From NCBI GenBank assembly GCA_014649155.1, contig BMSM01000019.1, positions 1-64,000 of the forward strand: 64,000 nucleotides of DNA, in the 5' to 3' direction. The notes beneath the pieces were generated by a model that saw only the letters and a list, made by a program, of their open reading frames with translations, had not been told where the DNA came from and did no database searches. Source of the DNA: Streptomyces griseoviridis (GTDB taxonomy: Bacteria > Actinomycetota > Actinomycetes > Streptomycetales > Streptomycetaceae). The position numbers and the translations under genes were made by a program. Of this stretch, positions 8,286 through 16,780 are shown piece by piece. The first letter of the stretch is position 1, and each line of letters opens with the position of its first letter.

Positions 8286-9287
8286 GTGCGAAAAGTGTGG
8301 GTGATCGGCGGTGCGGCGGTCGGTCTGGGGATGGGCTTCGTCATGCTGCTCGTCGTCGGCGTGTACCTGGTCGCGGGCAACCTCGCGGGCGGTGTCGGCG
8401 GCGGGGTGAAGAAACTGGCCAAGGGGGCCGTGCCCGCCGCGTACGAGCCCCTGGTGGCCAAGGCCGGCACCACGTGCGACGCGATCAACCCCGCCCTGCT
8501 CGCCGCGCAGCTCTACCAGGAGAGCGGCTTCAACCCCAAGGCGCAGAGCGCGGCGGCGGCGCAGGGGATAGCGCAGTTCATCCCCGGCACCTGGGCGATC
8601 CACGGGGTGGACGGCGACGGCGACGGCGACCGGGACGTGTGGGACCCGGCCGACGCGATCCCGTCGGCGGCCGCCTACGACTGCTCCCTGGCGTCGTACG
8701 TGAAGAGCGTTCCCGGGAATTTGACCGAAAACATGCTGGCCGCCTACAACGCCGGCCCTGACGCGGTGATCCGGTACCAGGGCGTGCCGCCGTACGCGGA
8801 GACACGGAACTATGTCAAGACGATCACGACGCTCGCCGAGAGCTTCGCGGCGCCCGTGTCGCGGGTCGATCCCTCCGAGCAGGCCGCCGGGGCCATCGAC
8901 TACGCGCAGAAGAAGCTCGGCACGCCCTATCTCTGGGGTGGCAACGGCACCGCTGACCAGGGCGGACGCTTCGACTGCTCGGGTCTGACCAAGGCCGCCT
9001 ACGCCTCGGTGGGGATCACGCTGCCGCGCGTCGCCAACGACCAGTACAACGCCGGGCCGCACCCGAGCCGGGACGAGCTGCTTCCGGGCGATCTGGTGTT
9101 CTTCTCGGACGACCTGACCAATTCGCGCGCCATCCGGCATGTCGGGATCTACGTCGGCGGCGGGCAGATGATCAACGCGCCCTTCACGGGGGCGGTCATC
9201 CGGTTCGACCCCATCGACACCCCGGACTACTTCGGGGCCACCCGGGTGACCGAGGATGGCGCGAAAGCGCTCCCCAAGAGGGCCTGA
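8286..9287 (+). CDS. SLT-NlpC/P60 bifunctional cell-wall hydrolase (VirB1-like)
   Basis: 333 residues with one N-terminal membrane helix (about 6-32). A lytic transglycosylase domain (about 60-185) has the catalytic Glu in YQESGFNP (E79) and later AAYNAGPDAV. A C-terminal NlpC/P60 endopeptidase domain (about 200-315) has Cys231 (DCSGLTK) and His285 (RHVGIY). Such two-domain hydrolases open the peptidoglycan for Gram-positive conjugation machines. The start is GTG 8286 with GGAAGG at 8273-8278. The gene is divergent from the T4SS-like operon and very likely works with it. Confidence 0.9.
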   Translation: MRKVWVIGGAAVGLGMGFVMLLVVGVYLVAGNLAGGVGGGVKKLAKGAVPAAYEPLVAKAGTTCDAINPALLAAQLYQESGFNPKAQSAAAAQGIAQFIPGTWAIHGVDGDGDGDRDVWDPADAIPSAAAYDCSLASYVKSVPGNLTENMLAAYNAGPDAVIRYQGVPPYAETRNYVKTITTLAESFAAPVSRVDPSEQAAGAIDYAQKKLGTPYLWGGNGTADQGGRFDCSGLTKAAYASVGITLPRVANDQYNAGPHPSRDELLPGDLVFFSDDLTNSRAIRHVGIYVGGGQMINAPFTGAVIRFDPIDTPDYFGATRVTEDGAKALPKRA

Positions 9288-9505
9288 GCGGAGCGTGAAT
9301 CGCTGCCCTGAGCTGCGGTGATGAGTCTCTCTTCGATAACGTCTGCGTGATCATTCGGTGGAGGGTGGAACGGAACGGCGGGGACCGTGCGTTCCTGTTG
9401 GCGTAGGTGTGCGAGCCGGTGGACGCCCAGCGGATTCACCACCACGGGGGTGGCAGGAGCGCGCGCGGGCGCGCCGGAGAAACATGACGAAGGGGCCGCA
9501 GCACC

Positions 9506-10222
9506 ATGGCTGGACTCGCCGAATCCGGGTCGAACCCCGACGTCGACCTGCTCTACGACATCAACGGCCTGGCCAAGGCCGCGCCGCACTGGTTCGACCG
9601 GGTCATGGAGTTCACCGGTGAGTACGGGCTGCTGCTCGCCATCCTCGGGCTGGTGCTGTGGTGCTGGTGGGGGGTGCGGCGGCGGGGCGGCGAGGACGCG
9701 GCCCCGGCCGTCGCCGCGCTGGCCTGGGCGCCGCTCGCGGCGGGCATCGCGGTGCTGGTCAACGTGCCGATCCGGGGCTTCGTGGAGCGTCCCCGGCCCT
9801 TCAAGGACCACCAGGGCCTGGAAGTCCTCGTCGACGGCAAGAACGACTTCTCCTTCGTGAGCGATCACGCCACCCTCGTCATGGCGATGGCCGTCGCGCT
9901 GTTCGTGGCCCGCCGCAAGTTCGGCGTCGTGGCGATCGTGCTGGCGGTGCTCGGCGGGTTCTGCCGGGTCTACATGGGCGTGCACTACCCGACCGACGTC
10001 GTCGGCGGTTTCGCGCTCGGCACCGCGGTGGCGCTGCTGCTGTCGCCGGTGGCCATGGCCCTGCTGACGCCGCTGTGCCGGGCGGTGGAGCGCTCGCCGC
10101 GCGTGGGGTGGCTGATCAGCGCCCGGGGGCGAGCGGGGGCCGGGGGGCGGGGCGCCGTGATCCCCGGTGCGCGCACGGAGCGGGAGGCCGCGGGGGCCGG
10201 GGAGCGGGATCTCGCGGCCTGA
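9506..10222 (+). CDS. PAP2-family membrane phosphatase
   Basis: 238 residues with about five membrane helices. The three phosphatase motifs are visible: RGFVERPRPF (KxxxxxxRP type), FVSDHATL (a SDHA variant of PSGH) and CRVYMGVHYPTDVVGG (SRx5HxxxD type, with Cys in place of Ser). Members dephosphorylate lipid carriers such as undecaprenyl pyrophosphate or phosphatidic acid. The C-terminal 45 residues are hydrophilic and low-complexity. A Shine-Dalgarno-like AAGGGG precedes ATG 9506. Confidence 0.88.
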   Translation: MAGLAESGSNPDVDLLYDINGLAKAAPHWFDRVMEFTGEYGLLLAILGLVLWCWWGVRRRGGEDAAPAVAALAWAPLAAGIAVLVNVPIRGFVERPRPFKDHQGLEVLVDGKNDFSFVSDHATLVMAMAVALFVARRKFGVVAIVLAVLGGFCRVYMGVHYPTDVVGGFALGTAVALLLSPVAMALLTPLCRAVERSPRVGWLISARGRAGAGGRGAVIPGARTEREAAGAGERDLAA

Positions 10223-10272
10223 CCCCGACGGGGTCCCGGGGGCTGGGTCTTGAGGACTGGGCCCCGGCGGGC

Positions 10273-11865
10273 TCACAGGATCTGGGGGCCGGTGAACAGG
10301 CGGTCCGGGTCGTAGCGCCGCTTGATCCCCGCCAGCCGGGGCGCGGCGTCCCCGTAGTAGGCCGTCCGCCAGTCCGTCAGGTCCGGGTCGGCGTAGTTCT
10401 GGTAGGCGGCGCCCGACGCGTACGGGCGCATCGCGCGGTGCGTGCCGGTCAGCCAGGAGCGGGCCGCGCCGCCGCTCTCGCCGGCCGGCCAGGCGGCCAG
10501 GTACTGGGCGAGCATCCGGGAGCGCCGGTGCACGAAGGCGGTGGCGTCCGGGCCGACCCGGTTGACGGCCCCGCCGAGCGCGGTGAACGCGACGCTGCCG
10601 GTGCCGCCGCGCACCGCCTCCAGCCGCGACAGCAGGGCGCGCAGACCGGCCGCGGGGAGGGCACGGTCGTAGAAGTCGGAGCGGGCGGCGTACGTCTCCC
10701 GCTCCAGGGCGCCCTCGGGGGAGCGGCCCGGCAAGGTGCCGGGCAGCCGGCAGCGGGCGTCGTCGGTGTACGAGGCGCAGCCGGCGTACGCGTCCATCGC
10801 CTCGCGGTAGGTGTGGCGGTTCAGGGAGACGCCGCTCGCGGAGGCGCCGGCGCGGTCGGCGAGGCGGTCGACGGCGTTCTGGAGGTCGCCGTAGGTGCCG
10901 AGGGAGAAGGCGGAGACGGTGACGGTGGGGGTGGCGCCGGCCGCGCCGTCGAGGTGCAGGGAGGACCAGATCTCGTCGGGCTGGCCGGGGCCCCACTCCT
11001 GCCAGGCGGCCAGCACGTCGGCCGCCTTCGGCCAGGGCCAGGTCAGGTACGCGGTGACGCCCCGCGGCGCCGGGTGGGTGCGGAAACGCAGCTCGGTGAC
11101 GACGCCGAAGGTGCCGTTGCCCGCGCCGCGCAGCGCCCAGAAGAGGTCCTGGTGCCGCCCGGCGTCCGCGGTGAGCTGTTCGCCGCCGGCCGTGATGAGG
11201 GTGGCCCCGGTGAGGCTGTCGCAGGTCAGGCCGTACGCCCGGGAGACGACGCCGTGACCGCCGCCGAGGGTCAGGCCGGTGATGCCGACGGTGGGGCAGG
11301 AGCCGGCCGGGACGGTCACGCCCCGGGTGGCGAGGGTGCGGTAGACGTCGATGAGCCGGGCGCCGGCGCCGATGACGGCCTCGTCGCCCGAGGCGCGGAC
11401 GGTGTCCAGCCGGGAGACGTCGATGATCAGGCGGCCGTCGCCGGAGGACCAGCCGGCGTAGGAGTGGCCGCCGCCCCGGATCGCCGGGCGGACGCCGTGG
11501 GCGCGGGCGTAGGCCAGGGCGGTGCGTATGTCGTCGGTGTGGGCGACGTAGGCGACGGCGGCGGGGCGGAGGGTGTCGAAGCGGGTGTTGTAGAGGCGGG
11601 CGGCGGACCGCCAGTCGGAGTCGCCGGGGCGGATCAGGAGGCCGTCGAGGGAGCGGGCGAGGGCGGCCCAGGCGGCGGGGGAGGCGGAGCCGGCGGGGGA
11701 GGCGGCGGGGCCGGCCGACGGGCGGCCGGGGTTCTTGTCGCCGCCGGTGCCGGTGCCGGTGCCGGTGCCGGTGTCTGTGCGGGTGCCGGTGCCCGTGTCG
11801 CAGGCGGTGGTGCCCGCCGTGAGGGCGGCGGCCGCGGCGCCGCCGAGGAAGGTACGCCGGTCCAT
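10273..11865 (-). CDS. Secreted FAD-dependent oxidase (BBE-like)
   Basis: 530 residues. A twin-arginine signal (MDRRTFLGG) leads to a lipobox-like LTAGTTAC at Cys22 and a (Thr-Gly)n linker. The FAD-binding PCMH domain has both covalent-flavin residues, His134 in GGGHSYAGW and Cys190 in AGSCPTVG, as in berberine-bridge-type oxidases with bicovalent FAD. The C-terminal berberine/BBE segment ends with YQNYADPDL...RYDPDRLF. Substrates of this family are sugars or alkaloid-like alcohols; none can be assigned here. It is probably exported folded and anchored as a lipoprotein. Confidence 0.88.
   Translation of the reverse strand: MDRRTFLGGAAAAALTAGTTACDTGTGTRTDTGTGTGTGTGGDKNPGRPSAGPAASPAGSASPAAWAALARSLDGLLIRPGDSDWRSAARLYNTRFDTLRPAAVAYVAHTDDIRTALAYARAHGVRPAIRGGGHSYAGWSSGDGRLIIDVSRLDTVRASGDEAVIGAGARLIDVYRTLATRGVTVPAGSCPTVGITGLTLGGGHGVVSRAYGLTCDSLTGATLITAGGEQLTADAGRHQDLFWALRGAGNGTFGVVTELRFRTHPAPRGVTAYLTWPWPKAADVLAAWQEWGPGQPDEIWSSLHLDGAAGATPTVTVSAFSLGTYGDLQNAVDRLADRAGASASGVSLNRHTYREAMDAYAGCASYTDDARCRLPGTLPGRSPEGALERETYAARSDFYDRALPAAGLRALLSRLEAVRGGTGSVAFTALGGAVNRVGPDATAFVHRRSRMLAQYLAAWPAGESGGAARSWLTGTHRAMRPYASGAAYQNYADPDLTDWRTAYYGDAAPRLAGIKRRYDPDRLFTGPQIL
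11746..11795. repeat. GGTGCC hexanucleotide tandem repeat (second)
   Basis: Four exact GGTGCC units followed by degenerate and further exact units. On the minus strand they encode the (Thr-Gly)n linker next to the lipidation site of the FAD oxidase. The hexamer is the same as at 1718-1753 but is translated in a different frame. Confidence 0.9.
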
Positions 11866-11962
11866 GTCGCCTCGGTCTCCTCGCTCCCGTACCCGTGGGG
11901 TCCGTGGAACGAGACGGGCGGGCGGGGCCGGAGGTTGCCCGCGGCGGCGTGATCCGGCCGCC

Positions 11963-12151
11963 TCACGTGCCGGCGTGGGCGCGGGCGTCCGTGCGGGCCA
12001 GGCTTCTCGCCCGGCGGGCCGGGCCGCGCCAGCCGCAGGAGCAGCGGGCCGAGCAGAAGGGGCCCTGCTCGACCGTGGTCGTCCGGTGGTCGGTGAGGTC
12101 GGTGCGGTCCGGGAGGTTCTGGGGGGCGTCGAGGCCGTCCTGCTGTGCCAC
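11963..12151 (-). CDS. Small Cys-rich conserved protein
   Basis: About 62 residues from GTG 12151 (65 from GTG 12160 in the same frame). The C-terminal half contains CSARCSCGWRGPARRAR, a compact Cys cluster that could bind metal. A TAACGT -10-like hexamer on the minus strand at 12159-12164 would place the transcript start near GTG 12151, so a leaderless mRNA is likely. Function unknown; the coding call rests on the Cys/Arg block, which I recall from small Streptomyces proteins. The flanks 11866-11962 and 12152-12239 hold no other gene. Confidence 0.6.
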   Translation of the reverse strand: MAQQDGLDAPQNLPDRTDLTDHRTTTVEQGPFCSARCSCGWRGPARRARSLARTDARAHAGT

Positions 12152-12239
12152 GACGACCACGTTACCGGCGTCGCCCGCACGTCGTTAGCCCTGCGTACGG
12201 GCGGCCCGAGACGGCGCGACGGACGGGGGTAGACAGGCG

Positions 12240-13091
12240 ATGACCTGGAGGCAGGGACCACACCGGCGGCTGGCCGCGGCGGGCGTCGCGGCCTGCGTCG
12301 CACTGGGCGCCGGCGGCTGTTCCGGACCCGCCGGGGCCCGGTCCGGAGACCGCCCCGGCGATCCGGTCCGCACCCTGCGCGGCGCGGCCGACCGGCTGGT
12401 CGCGGCGGGCAGCGCCAAGGCGCGCACGTCGATACAGATGGCCAGCGGCGGCACCCGGGTCACCATCCGGGGCAGGGGTGTCTACGACTTCGGCGAGCGG
12501 ACCGGGCGGCTGAAGGTGACGCTGCCGGACGTGCCGGCGGGCGGCGAGGGCCGTCCGCCCATCACCGAGCTGCTCGTGCCGGGCGCGCTCTACATGAAGA
12601 ACCGGGGCGCCGGCGTCCCCGCCGACAAATGGGTCCGGGTGGAGACGGCGGGCCTGTCCGACGGCAATCTCGTGACCGGCGGGGCCACCGATCCGCTCGC
12701 CGCGGCGGAGGTGCTGCGCGGCACCCGCGAGGCGGAGTACGTCGGGCGGACGGCGGTGGCGGGGACGCCGGTGCGCCACTACCGGGGCACCGCCGACCTG
12801 GGCCGGGCCGCCGACCGCTCCACGGGCAGCGCGCGCACGGCACTGCGGGCGGCGGCGAAAGGGTTCGCCACCGCCCGGGTGCCGTTCGACGCCTACCTCG
12901 ACGACCGAGGCCGCCTGCGCAAGGTCCGGCACCGGTTCGGCTTCGTCAACGCCGAGCGGGCGGGCACCGTCGCGGTGGCCTCGACGACACTGCTGTACGA
13001 CTTCGGGGCCGCCGTCGCCGTACGCCTGCCGGACGAGGACGACATCTACACCGGTGAGATCGCCGAGGAGGCCGCTGTCAAGGAGGACTAG
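12240..13091 (+). CDS. LolA/LppX-like secreted lipoprotein
   Basis: 283 residues with a signal peptide and lipobox ALGAGGC (Cys27). The mature part looks like the LppX/LprG or LolA-like beta half-barrel family: alternating beta strands, an ALYMKN strand and KWVRVE. These proteins bind lipids or act as cell-envelope chaperones. About 20 acidic residues end the protein. Start ATG 12240; Met1 is followed by Arg-rich n-region residues. The binding partner is unknown. Confidence 0.8.
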   Translation: MTWRQGPHRRLAAAGVAACVALGAGGCSGPAGARSGDRPGDPVRTLRGAADRLVAAGSAKARTSIQMASGGTRVTIRGRGVYDFGERTGRLKVTLPDVPAGGEGRPPITELLVPGALYMKNRGAGVPADKWVRVETAGLSDGNLVTGGATDPLAAAEVLRGTREAEYVGRTAVAGTPVRHYRGTADLGRAADRSTGSARTALRAAAKGFATARVPFDAYLDDRGRLRKVRHRFGFVNAERAGTVAVASTTLLYDFGAAVAVRLPDEDDIYTGEIAEEAAVKED

Positions 13092-13162
13092 CCCGTCCGT
13101 GCCATGCGCCGTGCGCGGGGCGCTCCCTACTCTAGGAAGCCGGTGACGGCAGGGACGAGGTG

Positions 13163-13336
13163 ATGCGCGTGGCTCCGGTCGGCGGTACGGCGGTTCAGGA
13201 CCACGTGGCCCTCGCCGAGATCGAACTGTGCGGCGATCTGATCATCGCGGCCTCCGCGGCGCGGGAGCGGCTCAGCTTGGAGAGCATCGACGAGGTGCTG
13301 CGGGTCGCGGAGGAACGGGAGCGTGAGCGGAGCTGA
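13163..13336 (+). CDS. Small conserved acidic helical protein
   Basis: 57 residues from ATG 13163 with AGGGA seven bases upstream; GTG 13160 is out of frame and GTG 13169 is in frame. A short variable N-terminus is followed by two amphipathic helices (VALAEIELCGDLIIAA and SLESIDEVLRVAEE) and a highly charged end. It looks like a small helical partner protein. No known domain was recognised. It converges on csoR with a 20-bp gap. Confidence 0.7.
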   Translation: MRVAPVGGTAVQDHVALAEIELCGDLIIAASAARERLSLESIDEVLRVAEERERERS

Positions 13337-13356
13337 CGGCCCGGGACGCGCCCGGG

Positions 13357-13710
13357 TCAGGTGCGCAGCAGGCGGCCGATCGCCTTCGTGGCCTCCTCCA
13401 CCTTCGCGTCGATCTCGGAGCCGCCCTTGAGCGCGGCGTCCGCGACGCAGTGCCGCAGGTGCTCCTCCAAAAGCTGGAGGGCGAAGGACTGGAGCGCCTT
13501 GGTGGAGGCGGAGACCTGGGTGAGTATGTCGATGCAGTAGACGTCCTCGTCGACCATCCGCTGCAGGCCGCGGATCTGGCCCTCGATCCGGCGGAGCCGC
13601 TTGAGGTGCTCGTCCTTGCGGTGGTGGTAGCCGTGCACGCCGCGGTCGTGGTCCGTGATCACCGCGGACCCGTCGGAGGGCGCTCCGGCGCCGGCCTCTG
13701 TGGTCGTCAT
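13357..13710 (-). CDS. csoR: CsoR-family copper-sensing repressor
   Basis: 117 residues, all-helical. The Cu(I) ligand set is present: Cys59 (DVYCID), His84 and Cys88 (LEEHLRHC). The spacing of 25 and 29 residues is the same as in characterised CsoR proteins, which argues against a nickel or formaldehyde sensor of this family. Apo-CsoR represses and Cu(I) releases it. An operator-like palindrome lies upstream at 13770-13790, so autoregulation is likely. No copper ATPase or chaperone gene is adjacent, so target genes must be elsewhere. Confidence 0.9.
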   Translation of the reverse strand: MTTTEAGAGAPSDGSAVITDHDRGVHGYHHRKDEHLKRLRRIEGQIRGLQRMVDEDVYCIDILTQVSASTKALQSFALQLLEEHLRHCVADAALKGGSEIDAKVEEATKAIGRLLRT

Positions 13711-13769
13711 CGCGTCCTCCTGTGAGACGGAACGGTGGGGGAACGGCCGGTGTGAGACAGATCGCCGTC

Positions 13770-13790
13770 ATATACCCCTGGTGGGTATAT
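13770..13790. promoter_or_regulatory. Probable CsoR operator
   Basis: ATATACCC and GGGTATAT form a near-perfect palindrome around a CTGGT-type centre, matching the TATACCC...GGGTATA style of CsoR operators. It lies 60 bp upstream of csoR and about 190 bp upstream of the divergent phosphate transporter operon. Confidence 0.8.
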
Positions 13791-13979
13791 GGTAACCAAT
13801 TCGGCTGGGTATAGGGCCCTTGGCCGCCGCGTCACGGGGCGTCCGGAAACATACGCCGGGCCGCCCCCCTGCTCATCACTGTGCCTGATGGGCGACACTG
13901 GGGGACGGCCCGTTAGCCGTGGCCGGATGATGCGCCTAGCATCAGCCTGACCGAAACCGATGCATCCCGAGGACCCCAC

Positions 13980-14600
13980 GTGCGCTTTCGTCTGACCCCC
14001 AGGGAGACGAGCTTCTACGACATGTTCGCCGCGTCCGCGGACAACATCGTCACGGGCTCGAAACTCCTGATGGAACTGCTCGGGGCGGACGCATCCGCCC
14101 GGGCCGAGATCGCAGAGCGTATGCGGGCCGCGGAACACGCCGGTGACGACGCCACGCACGCGATCTTCCACCAGCTGAACTCCTCGTTCATCACGCCCTT
14201 CGACCGCGAGGACATCTACACCCTCGCGTCGTCCCTCGACGACATCATGGACTTCATGGAGGAGGCCGTCGACCTCGTCGTCCTCTACAACGTCGAGGAA
14301 CTGCCCAAGGGCGTCGAGCAGCAGATCGAGGTCCTGGCGCGGGCGGCCGAGCTGACGGCCGAGGCCATGCCGAACCTGCGCACGATGGACAACCTCACCG
14401 AGTACTGGATCGAGGTCAACCGGCTGGAGAACCAGGCCGACCAGATCCACCGCAAGCTGCTCGCCCACCTCTTCAACGGCAAGTACGACGCCATCGAGGT
14501 CCTCAAGCTCAAACAGATCGTGGATGTGCTGGAAGAGGCCGCCGACGCGTTCGAGCACGTGGCCAACACGGTGGAGACCATCGCGGTCAAGGAGTCCTGA
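13980..14600 (+). CDS. DUF47/PhoU-like partner of Pit transporter
   Basis: 206 residues, all-helical, of the DUF47 (PhoU-like, YkaA) family. Such proteins are usually encoded just before a low-affinity phosphate transporter and are thought to control it. Acidic residues with E/DxxxD spacing recur (for example DREDIYTLASSLDDIMDFMEE in the middle), typical of metal-binding PhoU folds. Start GTG 13980 with GAGGA six bases upstream. Nine bp separate it from pit, so the two form an operon. Confidence 0.9.
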   Translation: MRFRLTPRETSFYDMFAASADNIVTGSKLLMELLGADASARAEIAERMRAAEHAGDDATHAIFHQLNSSFITPFDREDIYTLASSLDDIMDFMEEAVDLVVLYNVEELPKGVEQQIEVLARAAELTAEAMPNLRTMDNLTEYWIEVNRLENQADQIHRKLLAHLFNGKYDAIEVLKLKQIVDVLEEAADAFEHVANTVETIAVKES

Positions 14601-14609
14601 GCCCACGCC

Positions 14610-15608
14610 ATGGACACCTTCGCTCTGATCGTGACCGTCGCGGTCGCGCTCTTCTTCACGTACACCAATGGTTTCCACGACTCGGCCAACGCCATCGCGA
14701 CCTCGGTGTCGACGCGGGCGCTGACGCCCCGCGCGGCGCTGGCGATGGCCGCCGTGATGAACCTCGCCGGCGCGTTCCTCGGGTCCGGGGTCGCCAAGAC
14801 GGTCAGCGAGGGGCTGATCGACACGCCCCACGGCTCGACGGGCATGGGCATCCTCTTCGCCGCGCTGATCGGGGCGATCGTCTGGAACCTCGTCACCTGG
14901 TACTACGGGCTGCCCTCGTCGTCGTCGCACGCGCTGTTCGGCGGGATGGTCGGCGCGGCGCTGGCCGGCGGGACGAAGGTGTACTGGGACGGGGTGGTCG
15001 ACAAGATCGTGCTGCCCATGTTCATCTCGCCGGTGGTCGGTCTCGTCGTCGGCTATCTCGTCATGACGGCGATCATGTGGCTGTTCCGCAACTCCAACCC
15101 GCACAAGGCGAAGCGCGGCTTCCGGATCGCGCAGACGGTGTCGGCGGCGGGGATGGCGCTCGGGCACGGGCTCCAGGACGCGCAGAAGACGATGGGCATC
15201 GTGGTGATGGCGCTGGTCATCGCCGACGTCGAGGACTACGGCGACGCGATCCCGATCTGGGTGAAGATCGTCTGCGCGCTGATGCTGTCGCTGGGGACGT
15301 ACGCCGGTGGCTGGCGGATCATGCGGACGCTGGGGCGGAAGATCATCGAGCTGGACCCGCCGCAGGGGTTCGCGGCGGAGACGACCGGGGCGTCGATCAT
15401 GTTCACCACGGCGTTCCTCTTCCACGCGCCGATCTCGACGACGCATGTGATCACTTCCGCGATCATGGGGGTCGGGGCGACGAAGCGGGTGAACGCCGTG
15501 CGTTGGGGGGTCGCGAAGAACATCATCCTGGGGTGGTTCATCACGATGCCGGCGGCGGCGCTGGTGGCCGCCGTGGCCTTCTGGGTGGTGAAGCTGGCGG
15601 TGCTGTGA
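14610..15608 (+). CDS. pit: Low-affinity inorganic phosphate transporter (PiT)
   Basis: 332 residues with about ten membrane helices. The duplicated PiT signature is visible: GFHDSANAIA near residue 21 and the second-half LGHGLQDAQKTMG, plus GLPSSSSHAL and HAPISTTHV. It takes up metal-phosphate complexes using the proton gradient. It is co-transcribed with the DUF47 gene, and a hairpin terminator follows 14 bp after the stop. It complements the high-affinity Pst system encoded convergently. Confidence 0.95.
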   Translation: MDTFALIVTVAVALFFTYTNGFHDSANAIATSVSTRALTPRAALAMAAVMNLAGAFLGSGVAKTVSEGLIDTPHGSTGMGILFAALIGAIVWNLVTWYYGLPSSSSHALFGGMVGAALAGGTKVYWDGVVDKIVLPMFISPVVGLVVGYLVMTAIMWLFRNSNPHKAKRGFRIAQTVSAAGMALGHGLQDAQKTMGIVVMALVIADVEDYGDAIPIWVKIVCALMLSLGTYAGGWRIMRTLGRKIIELDPPQGFAAETTGASIMFTTAFLFHAPISTTHVITSAIMGVGATKRVNAVRWGVAKNIILGWFITMPAAALVAAVAFWVVKLAVL

Positions 15609-15621
15609 GCCGCGCCGCCTG

Positions 15622-15650
15622 ACGCCGGTGCCCTTCGGGGGTGCCGGCGT
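15622..15650 (+). terminator. Terminator after pit
   Basis: An 11-12-bp stem with two G-U pairs (CGCCGGTGCCC with GGGTGCCGGCG) around a TTCGG loop, followed by TTCTGCTTTGT. The remainder of the 358-bp pit-pstB gap contains GGTGCC-like repeats, a heptamer repeat and a second terminator; no gene was found. Confidence 0.8.
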
Positions 15651-15724
15651 TCTGCTTTGTGCGGGGCGGTGCGGGTCGGTTCGCCGGTGGGTGCCGGTGC
15701 GTGCCGGTGGGTGCCGGTGCTTGT

Positions 15725-15765
15725 GCGGTGAGCGGTGAGCGGTGAGCGGTGAGCGGTGAGCGGTG
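15725..15765. repeat. (GCGGTGA)n heptamer tandem repeat
   Basis: Five exact GCGGTGA units and a sixth lacking only its last base, in the convergent pit-pstB gap. The repeat is noncoding and preceded by GGTGCC-like simple sequence (15685-15720). Copy number is likely to vary between strains. Confidence 0.95.
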
Positions 15766-15896
15766 TGTGGGTGAGGGCGGGGCGTCGCGCGGAGCGGCGC
15801 CGGGCCGGTGCCGCCGCGCCCACCCGTGCCGCCCCGGGCGGCACGACTGCCCGTGGTTACGCGGCACGTAGGCCCGCGGTTACGCGGAATGAGAAG

Positions 15897-15925
15897 GGCC
15901 CGCCCCCGGGAGCCAGGGGCGGGCC
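15897..15925 (-). terminator. Terminator after pstB
   Basis: A perfect 10-bp stem (GGCCCGCCCC with GGGGCGGGCC) and a 9-base loop, followed on the minus strand by a short T-rich stretch (CTTCTCATT). It ends the pstSCAB transcript. Confidence 0.8.
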
Positions 15926-15966
15926 TGTCCTCGTGGTGGCACCGCCATGCAGCACCACGAGGAGTC

Positions 15967-16743
15967 TTATCCGAAGCGGCCGGAGATGTAGTCCTCGGTG
16001 GCCTGGACCGACGGGTTGGAGAAGATCCGCTCCGTCTCGTCGATCTCGATGAGCTTGCCGGGCTGGCCGACGGCCGCCAGGTTGAAGAAGGCCGTGCGGT
16101 CCGAGACGCGCGCCGCCTGCTGCATGTTGTGCGTCACGATGACGATCGTGAAGCGTTCCTTCAGCTCGCCGATCAGGTCCTCGATGGCGAGGGTGGAGAT
16201 CGGGTCCAGGGCGGAGCAGGGCTCGTCCATCAGCAGGACGTTCGGCTCGACCGCGATCGCGCGGGCGATGCACAGGCGCTGCTGCTGGCCGCCGGAGAGG
16301 CCGGAGCCCGGCTTGTTCAGGCGGTCCTTGACCTCGTTCCAGAGGTTCGCGCCCTTGAGGGACTTCTCGACCACGTCGTCCATCTCGGACTTCTTGTACC
16401 GGCCGTTGAGGCGCAGGCCGGCCGCGACGTTGTCGTAGACGGACATGGTCGGGAACGGGTTCGGGCGCTGGAAGACCATGCCGACCTCGCGCCGCACCGC
16501 CACCGGGTCGATCCCGGGACCGTACAGGTTCTCGTCGTCGAGCATGACCTTGCCGTCGACCCGGCCGCCCGGGGTGACCTCGTGCATGCGGTTGAGCGTG
16601 CGCAGGAACGTGGACTTGCCGCAGCCGGAGGGGCCGATGAAGGCCGTCACCGAGCGGGGTTCGACGGTCATCGAGATGTCCTCGATGGCCAGGAAGGAGC
16701 CGTAGTAGGCGTTGAGGCCGCTGACATCGATGCGCTTGGCCAT
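15967..16743 (-). CDS. pstB: Phosphate ABC transporter ATPase PstB
   Basis: 258 residues from ATG 16743 (a GTG nine bases upstream is possible). Walker A GPSGCGKS, Q-loop FQRPNPFP, signature LSGGQQQR, Walker B VLLMDEPCSALDP and the H-loop THNMQQA are all intact and follow the PstB pattern. It energises phosphate import through PstCA. It lies 37 bp after pstA and is the last gene of the operon. Confidence 0.97.
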   Translation of the reverse strand: MAKRIDVSGLNAYYGSFLAIEDISMTVEPRSVTAFIGPSGCGKSTFLRTLNRMHEVTPGGRVDGKVMLDDENLYGPGIDPVAVRREVGMVFQRPNPFPTMSVYDNVAAGLRLNGRYKKSEMDDVVEKSLKGANLWNEVKDRLNKPGSGLSGGQQQRLCIARAIAVEPNVLLMDEPCSALDPISTLAIEDLIGELKERFTIVIVTHNMQQAARVSDRTAFFNLAAVGQPGKLIEIDETERIFSNPSVQATEDYISGRFG

Positions 16744-16780
16744 GGGAATCACTGCTTCTTTCGGGTCGGGTCGGGGGGCC

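Noticed and set aside
9658..11952. A plus-strand open frame of 764 residues
   Set aside because: It is the antisense of the FAD oxidase and an alternative frame of the PAP2 gene, Gly/Arg/Ala-rich throughout.
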